From the NCBI RefSeq assembly GCF_002464935.1, contig NZ_NBYY01000015.1, forward strand, positions 1-64,000: a stretch of 64,000 nucleotides of DNA. The letters run 5' to 3'. Positions 21,548 through 33,009 of this stretch are shown piece after piece; positions within the stretch are counted from its first letter, which is position 1; each line of letters starts with the position of its first letter. The notes beneath the pieces are model-generated. The model worked only from the letters and a program-made list of their open reading frames with translations, did no database searches and was not told the DNA's origin. A program made the position numbers and the translations under genes. Source of the stretch: Candidatus Enterovibrio escicola (lineage in GTDB: Bacteria; Pseudomonadota; Gammaproteobacteria; Enterobacterales; Vibrionaceae).

Positions 21548-22598
21548 GGCATTGTTGATTAAATCAGGCTTATAACGCACTGATCCCAATATTTTTTACA
21601 GTCTTAATTTGTCTACTGGAGAACAGGCATACCGAGTCTTATAACCTTTATTCATGGCTTGTACATTTGCCAGCGCTTCACCAACTTGAGCATTGTAATT
21701 ACGAAGCATGAGTCTAGGGCTGAGCAAACTGCTTATAGCGAAATATTACTGTCTCTGCTAATGAGCGTTTGTGATAGACCAAGGCCTTTTTTCCTCCGCT
21801 GTTTTATCCTCTTTTAACGCCTTTACAGCTTTATTTCTTGGCTGTCTTCCTCCCAATAGCCAGCCTTGCTTCGAGGTGGGATACTGGGCGTTATTCCTTT
21901 GTTTTTTAGTACGTGGTGACATGCTCTTATGTCATAGGCTCCATCAGCACTGACTTGCTGTATCTTTCATCGTAATGGGTTAAGCAATGTAGAAAAAACC
22001 TAATTATCACTCACAGAAACTAGGTTCACTTTTTCAGCAATAACCTCATGACTAGACACATCAACGGTGAGATGAAGTTTGCGCCAGATACACCGCGTCT
22101 CCTTAACGTATTTACGTGTTTTCCATTCACCTTAGACATATACTTTTAGGCCTGTTGTATCAATAACAACGAGGATGATAGCTCCTCGACTCGGCAAAAG
22201 GTACTTAACTTTTACGGTCTTAGATCCCATTACTAATGCAGGTGTATGTAGTGGATTACAGCGAAACATTCATTAACGTAAAAACCGAATTGAGATATCC
22301 TTTTAATCCACGAAATGGGAGATTGAAAATACCTTTAACCATCAGTGACATTTCAATTACGGTATCCGAAAATATAAATCAACGGCCACGATGACCGTGA
22401 TGCTCTAGACAATGCCATGCCTTGATGGAAGCGGCATCTATCCAAAAAGTGACTGAGCCACAGTTTACTAATGCTTGATTATATTGTTTCCAGTGGCTGA
22501 TCTTGTATTTGTGTTTTCCCCTTATCACCTCCCGTTTAACTCCATGATGACCTGATTGTAGGAATGGCGATTCGTTAAGATATTTTGGAAACAACGCC
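21548..22598 (-). pseudogene. IS5-family (IS903-like) element, near full length, frameshifted
   Basis: 1051 bp between terminal repeats GGCATTGTTGATTAAATC and the complement of GGCGTTGTTTCCAAAATATC. The reverse strand encodes the IS5-type transposase in pieces: HKYKISHWKQYNQALVNCGS and WIDAASIKAWHC (22379-22594), then internal parts such as the THEVIAE and DDN-V segment, and LRNYNAQVGEALANVQA near the 3' end. Stops and frameshifts kill it. It sits 175 bp upstream of mutL. Confidence 0.87.
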
Positions 22599-22789
22599 CA
22601 TCTTTCCTCTCAATAAGTTGCATTTAAAGCTTGCCTATCATATATTTATTCTAGAGGAATATAATCGTAGACACTGTAACCATAAGTATATTAAGAAGTC
22701 ACCTTATATTCAGATAAGTGTCATCAAAAGATGATTAAATATCCTTTAGCTACGACGGTCAAAAGCGTGAGTCATGACCGTTTTCAATC

Positions 22790-23760
22790 GAAGTTCCCAA
22801 GTATAACAAAGCCAGCGCTTATTGTTCTTATTGCAAAATAAATACTCTAAATTTAAGTCTGGAATAAGACACTTTTCAATCAAGTTATTAATGCCATTTT
22901 TTTAAAAAACGGCAAGCTGATTAAACCCTAAATATTTCTTAGGTAGATAATTCTTCCTTTCTTAAGCAAAGGTCATTTTTTCATGATCGGTAAACTCTGT
23001 ACCGTTGTCTGACGTAAGGATTTTGAACTCATGGAAGGTGGAATTTATAATATCAATAAACGTTACTACTACGATAAGAAGCAAAGATTTATGCCAAGTC
23101 CTGATAACAGTATCAATTTCTAAAAGACAAAACTATGTCTTCTCGTCTGTAATATCAGTCCGTTTCTCAATGCCAACTCGGTTCTTTATTTTTACCTTAT
23201 CGCCGATGTTCATCTTAATTCTGTAGAATTTTCCCTGATGGGGAAGATCCTTGTATTAGAGCCCCACCATTACCTATGTCATACCCTATATAACGATAAA
23301 TCGTGCCTTCACTGAGCATCACATCGTGCTTTAGAACCAGTTCGGCGCTAATTATATCAGGTGACGTATGCGTACTTAGACCTTCATGCATGAATACATT
23401 CATTCTCTCTCAATACTATCAAAAGATAGCCCGTTCTGGGTGTTTGAGTGGGTTTACTTAGCCTGTTTTGATGCAATGCGTTGACAGTATATGCCGTGCA
23501 AATTATTTAGTGCATGGCGCTCTATTTCTCGACTGTGGGTGGAGTGAGCACAGCCACGTGTTTGGGTAATTTGGTTAAAAGAATCACACGCATCCAATCG
23601 TTACTCAATATAAAATCTGGCCTTGTTATTTGACTGTTTATGAGTCATTCACATCTCCAAACCAAAAGAGGATGCAGACAGTGTACTTCAATCTGGCTGA
23701 CTCTTCGCTAGCTTGTGCATTTCACCTGACGGAGGGCATTTTACTATCTTTTCATGATGA
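22790..23760 (-). pseudogene. IS30-family transposase, broken
   Basis: The reverse strand holds IS30 parts in order: an N-terminal helix-turn-helix region starting near 23645 (MTHKQSNNK, then REIERHALNN), HTSPDIISAELVLKHDVMLS and EGTIYRYIGYD (23250-23400), RVGIEKRTDITDEK, and the catalytic LTSDNGTEFTDHEK near 23010. Stops and deletions are frequent. A 5' flank around 23640-23750 is shared with the IS30 fragment at 38490-38900. Confidence 0.75.
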
Positions 23761-23875
23761 AATAATTCTCGACAATTATCTATCTCCATCGTATGGATAT
23801 GCTTTTTTATGGTATCAGTAAATCTATTCTCGCTACGGTGATATCACCTGCCAGTTTCGATATTGCTTTTAAATT

Positions 23876-23974
23876 AACCTGAGCTGCGCATACAAAATGA
23901 ACTAAAGGCCCAAGTCGCGATCTGATCGTTTGAAAATAACTATTACCTGCCTAAGGACTTTGGCATGCATAACT
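23876..23974 (+). mobile_element. IS982 solo left end
   Basis: Left tip AACCTGAGCTGCGCATA, leader and the start region ending GGCATGCATAAC, immediately followed by the right end of another IS982 copy on the other strand. Confidence 0.75.
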
Positions 23975-23975
23975 T

Positions 23976-24926
23976 AACCTCAGATCTGCATAAGCGCTTA
24001 TTTATCAAGCTGAGTCATATTGATGATAGTTTTTTTGGTTGAAATGAATACGCATAAGCCCGCCAGCAAGTTGACCATAAAGCTGATACAACTACGGTGA
24101 CGAGAATGCTCTATCTTAGGATATGTTTTTTAGTTGGTCAAAAACGGTTGCAATAATAAATTATTTCCGGAGTATTAGGCGGTCCTAAAGTTTCATCAGT
24201 TTTGATTTCATATTTTTTTCACACCCGTTATTAGTGTCCGCCCTTGTCTGCAAGTTCTCGCTCCAATGAACCAGATATATAACCTTTATCTCCGTATAAA
24301 CAGCCCAAAAGCTCGTCAGGAAAGTCCAACACAGGCTTTCTATCATCCACGTTAGCCGTCATCACTTTGACTGAGATAATGCCACCTCGGTCACTGATAA
24401 TGAGGTCTAGTTTGAAGCCATAAAACTACCTTATCATTCCTTTTCCTCGCTTTGCGGTACCTTTAAAAATCTGATATCTGAGAATGTATAGGTTGTGACA
24501 AACCTGTAGCTTAGACGAATCAATGAAGGCAATCCCTATCGACCTTGCCTGACGGTGCTGAGGGAAAACAGAGTAGAACCAGAATACCTTGATGAACTTG
24601 AGCATGCGCGTGTAGCTAACTAATTCAGGAAATTCGTTGGGGAAGTAATGGCAAACAAAGGGGATGTAATACGTTTTGAAGTCTCGAGATCCAGATTGAT
24701 GGAAAGCTATCACTATCGTCATCACTTCGCTAACGGAAAGATGAGAAGGCTTGTTTCTTTGTTTAATTTCGGAAGAAATTAGGTGTTTTTTCCATGCAGG
24801 GAGATAAGTCTGGCAGACAGAGTCTAAATTTATTTAATACCCAAGTTTTTATGCAATCAATAGTTTTTTCAAACAGGCAGATCGCGACTTTGGCATTTAG
24901 TTCATTTCGTATGCGCAGTTCAGGTT
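23976..24926 (-). pseudogene. IS982-family element, 951 bp, broken
   Basis: Complete terminal repeats (AACCTCAGATCTGCATAAG at 23976 and the complement of AACCTGAACTGCGCATAC at 24926). The reverse strand holds a transposase split by many stops, for example the pieces encoding VMMTIVIAFHQSGSRDFKTY and SIGIAFIDSSKLQVCHNL at 24430-24725. It ends about 70 bp from the ancestral 3' end of amiB. Confidence 0.85.
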
Positions 24927-25108
24927 AGTTAAAAAGATATTTAACATCAATGTTAGTCACAACTATTACCTTGAAAAATTACTATTTTACACGAAGGTCA
25001 GTCTATTGAATACATAACCCAACTCCTAGGGATAATCAATGTTTGACCTACCGACAATTCATCAGATTGCAATTTATTGGCATTACGAATGCCATCAATC
25101 GACACACC

Positions 25109-26725
25109 TTAATTGCTGGTAATTTTACTTAGGTATTCACCATTTTCAACCTTGATGCTCGTGTCTTTAGGTTTTTTACACACAATTTTGAGTTTCTGAC
25201 CAACCCATAATATATCCTTTTTAAGTTTATTTATGCTGCGAATTCCGCTGACGGTCACACCATAGTTCGTTGCAATTTTACCCAAATACTCACCACGCGC
25301 CACAGTATGCATGTACGTCCAAGTGGTAATGGGATCAATTGACGATGTTGATTCCCTCACAGCGATGGTTGATGCAGGCACAAATTCCTTAGCATTCATA
25401 TCTGGCACCGTCAGTACCTGACCAATTTTAAGGATATTAGACTTTAGACCATTAGTCGCCTTGATGCCAGAAACGGAACTACCATATTTTTTTGCAATCA
25501 CAGACAGTGACTGACCAAGCGTCACTTTGTGCCTAATACCATTTTTCAGCGCAGACATCAAGGTACCATCGGGTGGAAATTCATTAAAATACGCCAAAAT
25601 ACCTTTAAATACGGCATTCGCGATTTTTTGCTGATGACTAGAGTTCAACAACAAGATTTCTTCTTGTGGGTTGGTGATGAAGCCGGCTTCCACCAGCAAT
25701 GACGGAATATCTGGAGATTTCAACACAGCTAGACTAGCATGTCCTGGGCTGGTTTTGTGGAGATTTGTCACTCTGCCAATTTCTTTAAGTACGCGAAGAG
25801 CAACCTCATAGCCCTCTTTTTGTGAATTACTAAACTGTAAATCAAGCACTGCACGACTTAGATATTTATCTTCATTATCATTGAGTAGTGCACCTCCTCC
25901 CAATAAATTGGATTGCTCTTCGTGTCTTTCAATCCAACGTCCTATTTCACTGTTAGCGCGACTGACAGAAAGCACCCACACAGATGCCCCTCTCGGTTGG
26001 GGTTTATCAAATCCATCTGCATGCACTGACACCAGCAAATGAGCACCCTGATTTCGAGCGATCTCTGAACGTTTATTCAGATCCACAAAATAATCACCGT
26101 GGCGAGTCAAGACTGCTTTCATACCAATAATGGCATTGATTTTGGCCGCTAACCTACGAGAGATTGATAATGTCACATGCTTCTCATATTTCCGACCTAG
26201 CCCCACCGCTCCCGGATCATTTCCGCCGTGACCCGGGTCAATAGCAATAACAATATCTTCAGTGCCAAATGGTAATGCTCCTTTCGTTTCTGTAACGTCC
26301 ACTTTCTTTTGCACAGCCACCGTTTTTTGCAGTTTATGCGGTAAATTAACAACAAGTCTATGACCATATTCACCACTAGGATTGAGAATAAAAATACGTG
26401 GATAACTGCTGTCTTTTAGCTCAAATACCAGTCTACAAGATTCTTCTTTCGAGGGGTTACTCTTACGAATAAGGTTTAAAACCTTACTGTTTTGTATACC
26501 TATAGGCAGTTTAGTATTCAGTGAGGTACCATACAAATCAACAACAAGGCGATGAGGTTTCGTCAGCATAAAATAGGTGAAGTTTGGCATGTCTGCCATA
26601 TCTATTACTACCCGAGTCTCTTCAGGAGATGGCCAAACCCGTATATTTTCAAGTATATTTGCCGATGTAGAAACAATCATTCCTAGCCAACACAGTAGCC
26701 CTATAGGCACTCCTAGCCACTGCAT
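25109..26725 (-). CDS. amiB: N-acetylmuramoyl-L-alanine amidase AmiB, LysM 3 lost by nonsense mutation
   Basis: 538 residues. A signal peptide (residues 1-22) is followed by an AMIN domain (ENIRVWPSPEETRVVIDM), then a zinc amidase domain (AIDPGHGGNDPGAVG at about 165, EKHVTLSISRRLA, and LLVEAGFITNPQEEILL) and two full LysM repeats. A third LysM is cut by TAA at 25109-25111, where the preceding repeat has Tyr (NYGV versus N-stop-GV). The same frame stays open downstream to a TGA at 24998 and encodes the rest of that LysM (GIRNANKL, VGQTLIIP). AmiB splits septal peptidoglycan during division, recruited by EnvC and FtsEX. It lies four bases after tsaE. Confidence 0.93.
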   Translation of the reverse strand: MQWLGVPIGLLCWLGMIVSTSANILENIRVWPSPEETRVVIDMADMPNFTYFMLTKPHRLVVDLYGTSLNTKLPIGIQNSKVLNLIRKSNPSKEESCRLVFELKDSSYPRIFILNPSGEYGHRLVVNLPHKLQKTVAVQKKVDVTETKGALPFGTEDIVIAIDPGHGGNDPGAVGLGRKYEKHVTLSISRRLAAKINAIIGMKAVLTRHGDYFVDLNKRSEIARNQGAHLLVSVHADGFDKPQPRGASVWVLSVSRANSEIGRWIERHEEQSNLLGGGALLNDNEDKYLSRAVLDLQFSNSQKEGYEVALRVLKEIGRVTNLHKTSPGHASLAVLKSPDIPSLLVEAGFITNPQEEILLLNSSHQQKIANAVFKGILAYFNEFPPDGTLMSALKNGIRHKVTLGQSLSVIAKKYGSSVSGIKATNGLKSNILKIGQVLTVPDMNAKEFVPASTIAVRESTSSIDPITTWTYMHTVARGEYLGKIATNYGVTVSGIRSINKLKKDILWVGQKLKIVCKKPKDTSIKVENGEYLSKITSN

Positions 26726-26729
26726 CCCG

Positions 26730-27197
26730 TTAATTCCACACTAGCTTATCAACCAAAGTTCTGCCAGAAAGAGTATTTATTTTAACCTTCAGCCTACGCC
26801 GTTTACCGTTATCTTTCAATATGATATCCAAATCAGGCTCAGGCAAAAAACCTACACCCCTGTTCGACCATTCGACGAGACACAATGCATTTTGTGTAAA
26901 GTAGTCACGTATACCCATGAATTCAAGTTCTTCAGGATCGGTAAGACGATACAGGTCAAAATGATATACCTGCCAGGCTGATAACTGATAAGGTTCAACC
27001 AAGGTATATGTCGGACTTTTTACTCTACCTTTATAACCGAGGGATTGAATAAACCCACGAGCAAAAGTGGTTTTCCCTATGCCAAGATCGCCGTGTAGGT
27101 AAATAGTGGTTTGTACTGTACACGCAAGTGCAATAGCAGCACCAAAGGATAAAGTTGATAGCTCATCAAAAAGCTCCGTGTTAAAAATATCCGTCAT
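26730..27197 (-). CDS. tsaE: tRNA threonylcarbamoyladenosine biosynthesis ATPase TsaE
   Basis: 155 residues from the ATG at 27197, which has an AGGTGG site five bases upstream; a GTG nine bases earlier is also in frame but less likely. Walker A is GDLGIGKTTFARGFI, followed by RVKSPTYTLVEPY and the FDLYRL and LVEWSNRG motifs. TsaE (YjeE) powers the TsaB-TsaD-TsaE complex that makes t6A37 in ANN-decoding tRNAs and is essential in many bacteria. It begins the tsaE-amiB pair. Confidence 0.95.
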   Translation of the reverse strand: MTDIFNTELFDELSTLSFGAAIALACTVQTTIYLHGDLGIGKTTFARGFIQSLGYKGRVKSPTYTLVEPYQLSAWQVYHFDLYRLTDPEELEFMGIRDYFTQNALCLVEWSNRGVGFLPEPDLDIILKDNGKRRRLKVKINTLSGRTLVDKLVWN

Positions 27198-27555
27198 ATG
27201 AACCACCTATTTGTTGTCTGGGAGTCCATTTTCTCGCAGATCGCTGTTAATTCTACATTCTTTCCCCGTAACGGAAATAAGACACTGATAATTACGCCAG
27301 TTTGTACATCTCATCCCTGCATTACCCATACTAATTACAGTCATGTAAATGCCATCATGACATGTGAACCCTAACTTTGAAACACCACCATATCAGTTTT
27401 GTATCTATGATTAATGATAGATAAAGAGAAAAGCTATTCAGCTGGATCGCCATGACACCTCCCATAATAATTTGACCACTTTACCGAGAGGTACACAGTA
27501 CTCAATGGCCATAGCGACTACGGTATTGCGACTGCAGATTCAGTACAACGTAATT
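27198..27555. other. Upstream gap of tsaE, no gene recognised
   Basis: Vibrios often have nnrD and queG here. I find no convincing piece of either. The sequence holds no long frame and no IS end until 27556. Confidence 0.4.
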
Positions 27556-28226
27556 AACCTCAGTTCTGGTATAAGCACGGCTTTTTCAAGCGGAGTAATT
27601 TTAAAACTAGGCTTTTTTATTGGAACGTATAAGCAATGAATACAGTAATCAGGCTGATTATAAATCTTCCCCCACTTAGATGCCGAGAATTCTCTATAAT
27701 TAGGATATATTTTTTAGTTGATTAAAGACGGTCTTGATGATCAATTGTTTTCTAAACATCAGACGATCCCAAAACTTAATTACCTTTGATTTCATATTCT
27801 TCCGTGTATTTGCGATGAAACTAATCCCTTTTTTCGTGAGTATCTTTAAGGAAACTAGATATATACCTATTATCTCACATAGGGTGATCTCTAGAGATCA
27901 TCGGTCATATTAGACACGGATTTGCTGTCATTAATATTGGCTATTGTTACCTTTACCAACATGATACCGCGTTGGTCTTTGATGAAAAGATATAATAATC
28001 GACATGACTTCACTGATTGAAAGGCGAGAAGATTTATTTCTTCTTTTAATACCTAAATCAGGTATTTTTCCAAAAAAGAAAGGGGAACCTGACAAAAATA
28101 GTCAATACCGATAAAACAACGTCTAACTTATTCATGTTAAAATCCTTTTTTAACTTAATTCTTTGACTTACACGATTAGAATTGTAATTTTGGTATTTAA
28201 TTGATTTATTATGCGCAGATCAGGTT
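27556..28226 (-). pseudogene. IS982-family element, divergent subgroup (type 2), deleted
   Basis: Ends AACCTCAGTTCTGGTATAAG and the complement of AACCTGATCTGCGCATAAT bound 671 bp. The internal sequence resembles IS982 only in short blocks (ATCCTAATT..GAGAATTCTC, the GATATATACC..TATCTCACATAG block, and a start region near 28140). Related type-2 copies lie at 45928 and 50063. The transposase is beyond repair. Confidence 0.65.
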
Positions 28227-28239
28227 AATTAATAACCTT

Positions 28240-28335
28240 GGATATACCCAAAGAACTTAAAGATGCAGGTTTCAATGATCTTAACCGATATCACGAACAA
28301 AGCATCTATTTATAGGTGTAATGAGATCCATTTAG
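28240..28335. repeat. MITE-like repeat, partial copy
   Basis: CTTGGATATACCCAAAGAAC followed by TTAAAGATGCAGGTTTCA and a TATCACGAACAAAGCATC block matches the inverted end of the repeat at 5290-5552. The homology fades after about 90 bp. Confidence 0.55.
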
Positions 28336-28489
28336 AATGGAATAATACCGAGCAGAGCATCAGTAAATATACCTCACTTGGGTGTATTTGTATTGATGTG
28401 CACATTCCGTTGTTGACTTTTCGTGAAATGAGATACTCATTACCATGCGTGTTTTTCTCGAACTGAACGCACTGATGACCTTTAAAATC

Positions 28490-28900
28490 AAATATTTACA
28501 AGTTTTTGAAGTATATCAGGTACACTATCAAACAACTAACGAACCGTCATGCATTTAATAGATTATTTTTCGTGCAAGAAATCTATTTCTGCATGGTAAT
28601 CATTATAGCTATCGTTGATAGTACATGTCGTTTTTTCCAGAACACAAGAACGCTCAACAAGCATAGTCTTGTCCGTTGTGGAGACCAACGCTATCGTTTC
28701 CCCTGAATTTAGGTAATAACTTCCGACACTTATGATCTAACGTAGAAGGAGAAGCCAACTACCGAAAGTCGTACGCTATTTTCTCCAAGAAGACAGGCAG
28801 TACTGCAATGAATTATAAACAGGTAGCCACGAAAATAAAATACCAATAGCTCAAAAATCTTTCGGTCATAAATTGATGAGTAAACATATCTTATAGATAT
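28490..28900 (+). pseudogene. IS1-family remnant, 5' part
   Basis: Similar to 13260-13699: an AATAGATT..AATCTATT hairpin near 28557-28585, then ATCATTATAGCTATCGTTGA and ACACAAGAACGCTCAACAAG, which correspond to the InsA start region. An IS30 fragment follows, and IS1 resumes at about 29550. Confidence 0.55.
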
Positions 28901-28919
28901 GTCGACAACAATTTGTTAA

Positions 28920-29340
28920 TTAGAATTTTTATACAATTTTAAGCAATAATGATACTAGTGTTATCATCACGATATTAGAATACAAAACTTTTTATTTAAT
29001 TTAAGAACAACATCTAAATCGGCAGTTAATGTCACCGCAGCGATAATTGATTTACTGATACCATGCAAAAATCATATCCTTACGATTACGACAGATAATG
29101 GTCAGGAGTTTACTCCTCATGAAAAAACAGCAAAAACTTTGGATGTTGAAATTTACTTTGCCCTTGTTACCCTTCATGGTGACAAGGGATGAATGAAAAT
29201 AGATCTTTGAGACAATACGTAAAGAAAGGGATAAACTTTAAAAGGATCACGGATGAAGAAATTAACTAAGCTCAATCAAGGAACAATCATCATCCTAAGG
29301 AATATTTAGAGTTTACGCAACCTGCCGTTTTTTAAAGAGA
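28920..29340 (+). pseudogene. IS30-family C-terminal fragment nested in IS1
   Basis: A frame near 28990-29335 encodes SAVNVTAAIIDLLIPCK, then ILTITTDNGQEFTPHEK (catalytic DNG-EF), RQYVKKGINFKRITDEEI and NHHPKEYLEFTQPAVF. This is the IS30 catalytic core and C-terminus, with one frameshift after the TLHGDKG part and no N-terminus. Confidence 0.75.
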
Positions 29341-29549
29341 TGGCATTATCAGTTTCCTTAAAAAAATATCGCACTTCAGACTTGAATTCAGGCTCTTCCG
29401 TTGGTAATAAAATGATTAGCGCTGGCTCTCGTAGGCTTGTGAGCCTCGATTGAAGAGAATAATTCCTCACGCATTCGGTTGTCGTAGAAGAAAGAAACTC
29501 AATTTACTTTTCAATCGATTATCCATATTCAATGTTACATTTTGATGCA

Positions 29550-29770
29550 CAGACAGTTTCAATGTGTAAAATATACTTCCCGATAAGTAAACACATTGTC
29601 GGCAAGCTCTATAAAAAACGCATTGATAGAGAACACTTGACCCGCCGTACACGCTTTAAACAACTCAACCGAAAAACGATTGGATACTAAAAGTCTAAGG
29701 AGATGCACGATAAAGTAATCGGTACATTCATGGAATGTAAGTATTACCCTTATATCAATGTGATATAACT
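29550..29770 (+). pseudogene. IS1-family remnant, 3' part (insB)
   Basis: Encodes HIVGKLYKKRIDREHLTRRT and then RFKQLNRKTIGY, KEMHDKVIGTFMECKYYP across a stop: the InsB C-terminus, better preserved than in the other copies. Confidence 0.75.
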
Positions 29771-29783
29771 TCACATACAATTG

Positions 29784-29922
29784 GTGTGGTTTCCCAACTA
29801 TATAAACTAATCGCAATTCCTACGATCAGATCATCATGGAGTTAAGTGGGAGGTGATGATGAGCAATGGAACGGGAACGGGAAAAGCCAAGCACAAGATT
29901 AGCCGCTGGAAACGATATAAGT
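29784..29922 (+). mobile_element. IS5-family left end, cut by IS982
   Basis: Left terminal region of the IS5-type element (TATAAACTAATCGCAATTCC, the GATCAGATCATCATGGAGTT leader) and the first transposase codons (KHKISRWKRYK). The next IS982 copy starts in the middle of the gene. Confidence 0.75.
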
Positions 29923-30775
29923 AACCTCAGATCTGCATAAACGCTTGCTTATCAAGCCGAGTTATCTTGATATTCGGCTTCTTTAGTTGAAATGAATACG
30001 CGATGAACCCTGCCAGCAAGTTGCCTATAAAACTAATATAACTACGGTGCCGAGAATACTTGATTTGGGATATGTTTTTTAGTTAGTCAAAAACGGTTTC
30101 AATAATAAATCGTTTCCGGAGCATCAGGCGATCCCAAAGTTCGCTAGCCATTTCCGGCACAGTCTTCCTATCATCCACGTTAGACGTCGTCTCTTTGACT
30201 GAGATAATGCCACTTTGGTCATTGATAATAAGGTGTGATTAAAAGCCGTGGAACCAGCCCAACGTTCCTTTTCTTCGCTTCACGGTACCTTTAAAGAACT
30301 AATGTCTGAGAATGCGTAGGTTGTGATAAATCTGTAGCTTAGATGAATCAACAAAAGCAATTCCTATCGGCCTTGCCTGACGATGTGTGAGGTAAGAGCA
30401 AAGCGAACCAGAACACCTTGTGTGAGATTGAGCATTCGCGTGTAGCTGATTAATTCAGGAAATTCGTTGGTGAGGTAACGGCAAACAAAGTGGATGTAAT
30501 AGGTTTGTAAGTCTCGATACCCCGATTGATGGAAAGTTATCACTATCGTCATCACTTCGCTAACGTAGAGGCGAAAAGGCTTCTTTCCTTGTTTGACACC
30601 GGAAGAAATTAGGTGTTTTTCCCATTCATGGAGGAAAGTTTGGTAGAAGTCATCGATATTGACGAAAACGATGTCTGAATTATTCATGCCCAAGTCCTTA
30701 TGCAATCAATAGTTTTTTTAAACGATCAGATCTCGACTTGGGCATTTAGTTCATTTCTTATGCGTAGCTCAGGTT
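29923..30775 (-). pseudogene. IS982-family element with internal deletion
   Basis: 853 bp between intact terminal repeats, about 120 bp shorter than 11957-12933; the GCLYGDKGYI region is missing near 30140. The N-terminal transposase frame (30364-30690) is fairly long: MNNSDIVFVNIDDFYQTFL and VMTIVITFHQSGYRDLQTYY. The leader arms at 30686-30696 and 30735-30745 are perfectly complementary. Confidence 0.85.
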
Positions 30776-30887
30776 AAATAACGTCTAGATTTAAATCTGT
30801 TTACTCTCAAAAAGAGGCAATAATACCCTTTCCCTGCTAGATTTAGGATTCACTTTTGTGTGGGTACATTTTACATTGATCTGTCTC

Positions 30888-31763
30888 TTATCCAGATACA
30901 GTCATACATTGACGTGCATACTCTTCACCTAGGCGAGTTGAGTTGCCTAGTACAATGTTATCATTAAATTGTACTGCGCCTTTCGGAAATAAGTTGATCA
31001 CAGTTGAACCTAATTTAAAACGACCCATTTCTTCACCTTTATTCAATATAATTGCGTGTTTACCTGTCAGAGGATAATTCCATCGATGAATACTTTGACC
31101 TGTAGGTGGCGTAATGGTACCTGCCCACGTAGTTTCTATGCTACCAACGATAGTAGCACCCACCAGAACTTGGGCTAGGGAACCGAATGAGGTATTAAAA
31201 ATACAGACTACACGTTCATTGCGAGCGAATAAGTTAGGTATATTTTCAGTTGTCAGTGGATTAACAGAAAAGAGATCACCTGGTATATAAATCATCTGAC
31301 GAAGTGTGCCATCACATGGCATGTGTACTCGGTGATAATCACTAGGTGATAGGTACATCGTGATAAAATCACCATCAGTGAACTCTTCCGTCAGAGAAGA
31401 GTCACCCCCGAGTAATTCACAAACATCAAAGGTACAGCCTTTAGCTTGGATCAAACAGCCTCTCTCAATAGAACCTGCTTGACTGATACAAGCATCAGCG
31501 GGGTAACTTATAATATCAACTTGAGTATTCAGAGGACGAGCACCTTCTTTGAGTTCACGAACAAAGAAATCATTAAATGTTAGGTAGCTCGCAGGGTCTG
31601 GATTATTTGCCTCACTCATTTCGACCTTGTAGTGGTGTACAAACCACTTGATCATTGCGGTGGTCAGAAAGCCGGCTTTCGCAGAAGCGAATTTCCCGAT
31701 AAAGCGCGTAAGAAAGTGTTTCGGCATACAATATTGCAGTCCAATTTTTAGATTCTTAAACAC
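30888..31763 (-). CDS. psd: Phosphatidylserine decarboxylase proenzyme
   Basis: 291 residues, normal length. The self-cleavage motif LGST lies near residue 256 ([14 protein letters not shown]), where Gly-Ser scission makes the pyruvoyl alpha chain. Other family segments are [35 protein letters not shown] and [19 protein letters not shown]. The enzyme makes phosphatidylethanolamine at the inner membrane. It is preceded by rsgA in the same direction, as in enterics and vibrios. Confidence 0.96.
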   Translation of the reverse strand: MFKNLKIGLQYCMPKHFLTRFIGKFASAKAGFLTTAMIKWFVHHYKVEMSEANNPDPASYLTFNDFFVRELKEGARPLNTQVDIISYPADACISQAGSIERGCLIQAKGCTFDVCELLGGDSSLTEEFTDGDFITMYLSPSDYHRVHMPCDGTLRQMIYIPGDLFSVNPLTTENIPNLFARNERVVCIFNTSFGSLAQVLVGATIVGSIETTWAGTITPPTGQSIHRWNYPLTGKHAIILNKGEEMGRFKLGSTVINLFPKGAVQFNDNIVLGNSTRLGEEYARQCMTVSG

Positions 31764-31878
31764 GATGATTTCCCTAAATAGTAGATTGTTTTAGAAAACC
31801 TTGAAGGCCATCTTTAAAACATCTGTATAGTTTAAAAGTTAACGCGCCTCTATCCAGAGGGACGTTATGGAGTATGGA

Positions 31879-32931
31879 TCAGTTCACTTTGTTTCTTGAA
31901 AATTGTCGATTTGCCTTCATTTCAGATATGCTTTCGATGATTTTGTGATAGCTCAAATAGCGAGTCTTGCTAATTTTCCCTTTTTCGACGGCAGCACGGA
32001 TAATACAACCTAGATCACTGCCATGTTTACAGTCTCGGAACTTGCAACCACCAATGTAATCATGAAACTCGATAAATCCCTGAGTCACTTGGTCTGGTTC
32101 TAAGTGCCATAGGCCAAATTCACGCACACCTGGGCTATCAATCAAATCACCACCATTAGGGAAGTGATACAGTCTTATCGTAGTGGTCGTATGTTGACCA
32201 AGCCCTGAGTTTTCCGAAACTTCACTCGTTGCTATATGTACGTCAGGTAGCAGTGTATTGACCAAGCTAGACTTACCTACACCTGATTGCCCAACGAAAA
32301 TGCTGGTGACCTCTGACAGACGTTGTTCTAACTCGATTATACCTTCACCAGATCTTTGACTAACCATTAGCACATCGTAGCCGATATCTCTATAGATTGA
32401 GAGGGTATTCGTTACTAACTTAAGGCTTCTCACGTCTAGCAAGTCAACCTTATTGACTACGATAAGCAGTTTAAAATCAACCTGTTCTGTTGCAATTAAG
32501 TAACGGTCTATAATACTAGTAGACAATTTTGGTAATATCGCAGAAACAATCACTACTTGATCGATGTTAGCCGCGACTGGTTTTACACCGTTGTAATAAT
32601 TAGGACGGCTAAGTACTGAGCGTCGCTCGTAAACGGCTTCAACCACGCCGACGATACCTTGCAGTGTTTTTGTACTTGGGCGCCAAACTACAACATCACC
32701 GGTCACTAGACTTTTGATTGAACGATGAATTTTGCAAGTGTAAATCAAGCCAGTTTGAATATCTTCAATATCGGCATGTTGCCCAAAGCGGGTAATGACG
32801 ACTCCCTCATGGGGAGTCGGCAACAGGGATGCCTCCCACTGGATATCCTTTTGCTGACGGTCGATACCTTTTTTTTTATTTATCCGTATGCTGTATAATT
32901 GGCTTCTTGAGAGTTTCTTCTTTTTTGCCAC
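31879..32931 (-). CDS. rsgA: Small ribosomal subunit biogenesis GTPase RsgA
   Basis: 350 residues. Circularly permuted GTPase: G4 NKVDLL comes first, then G1 [16 protein letters not shown] and G3 DSPGVREFG. The N-terminal OB fold follows a basic tail ([15 protein letters not shown]). The zinc motif near the C-terminus is [18 protein letters not shown]. RsgA checks 30S maturation. A small CCTCTGGATAGAGG hairpin (on the minus strand, about 31840-31855) lies after the stop, a possible weak terminator. It is divergent from orn. Confidence 0.95.
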   Translation of the reverse strand: MAKKKKLSRSQLYSIRINKKKGIDRQQKDIQWEASLLPTPHEGVVITRFGQHADIEDIQTGLIYTCKIHRSIKSLVTGDVVVWRPSTKTLQGIVGVVEAVYERRSVLSRPNYYNGVKPVAANIDQVVIVSAILPKLSTSIIDRYLIATEQVDFKLLIVVNKVDLLDVRSLKLVTNTLSIYRDIGYDVLMVSQRSGEGIIELEQRLSEVTSIFVGQSGVGKSSLVNTLLPDVHIATSEVSENSGLGQHTTTTIRLYHFPNGGDLIDSPGVREFGLWHLEPDQVTQGFIEFHDYIGGCKFRDCKHGSDLGCIIRAAVEKGKISKTRYLSYHKIIESISEMKANRQFSRNKVN

Positions 32932-33009
32932 GAGAATGTCACTAGTTTAGTTGGTTTTCCTGTCAGGGTAAGTATGATACATGGTTTATTTGTATAATAG
33001 GTAAATTGG

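Noticed and set aside
28263-28466. 67-codon frame
   Set aside because: It begins inside the partial MITE-like repeat, and the repeat does not encode it in the other copies.
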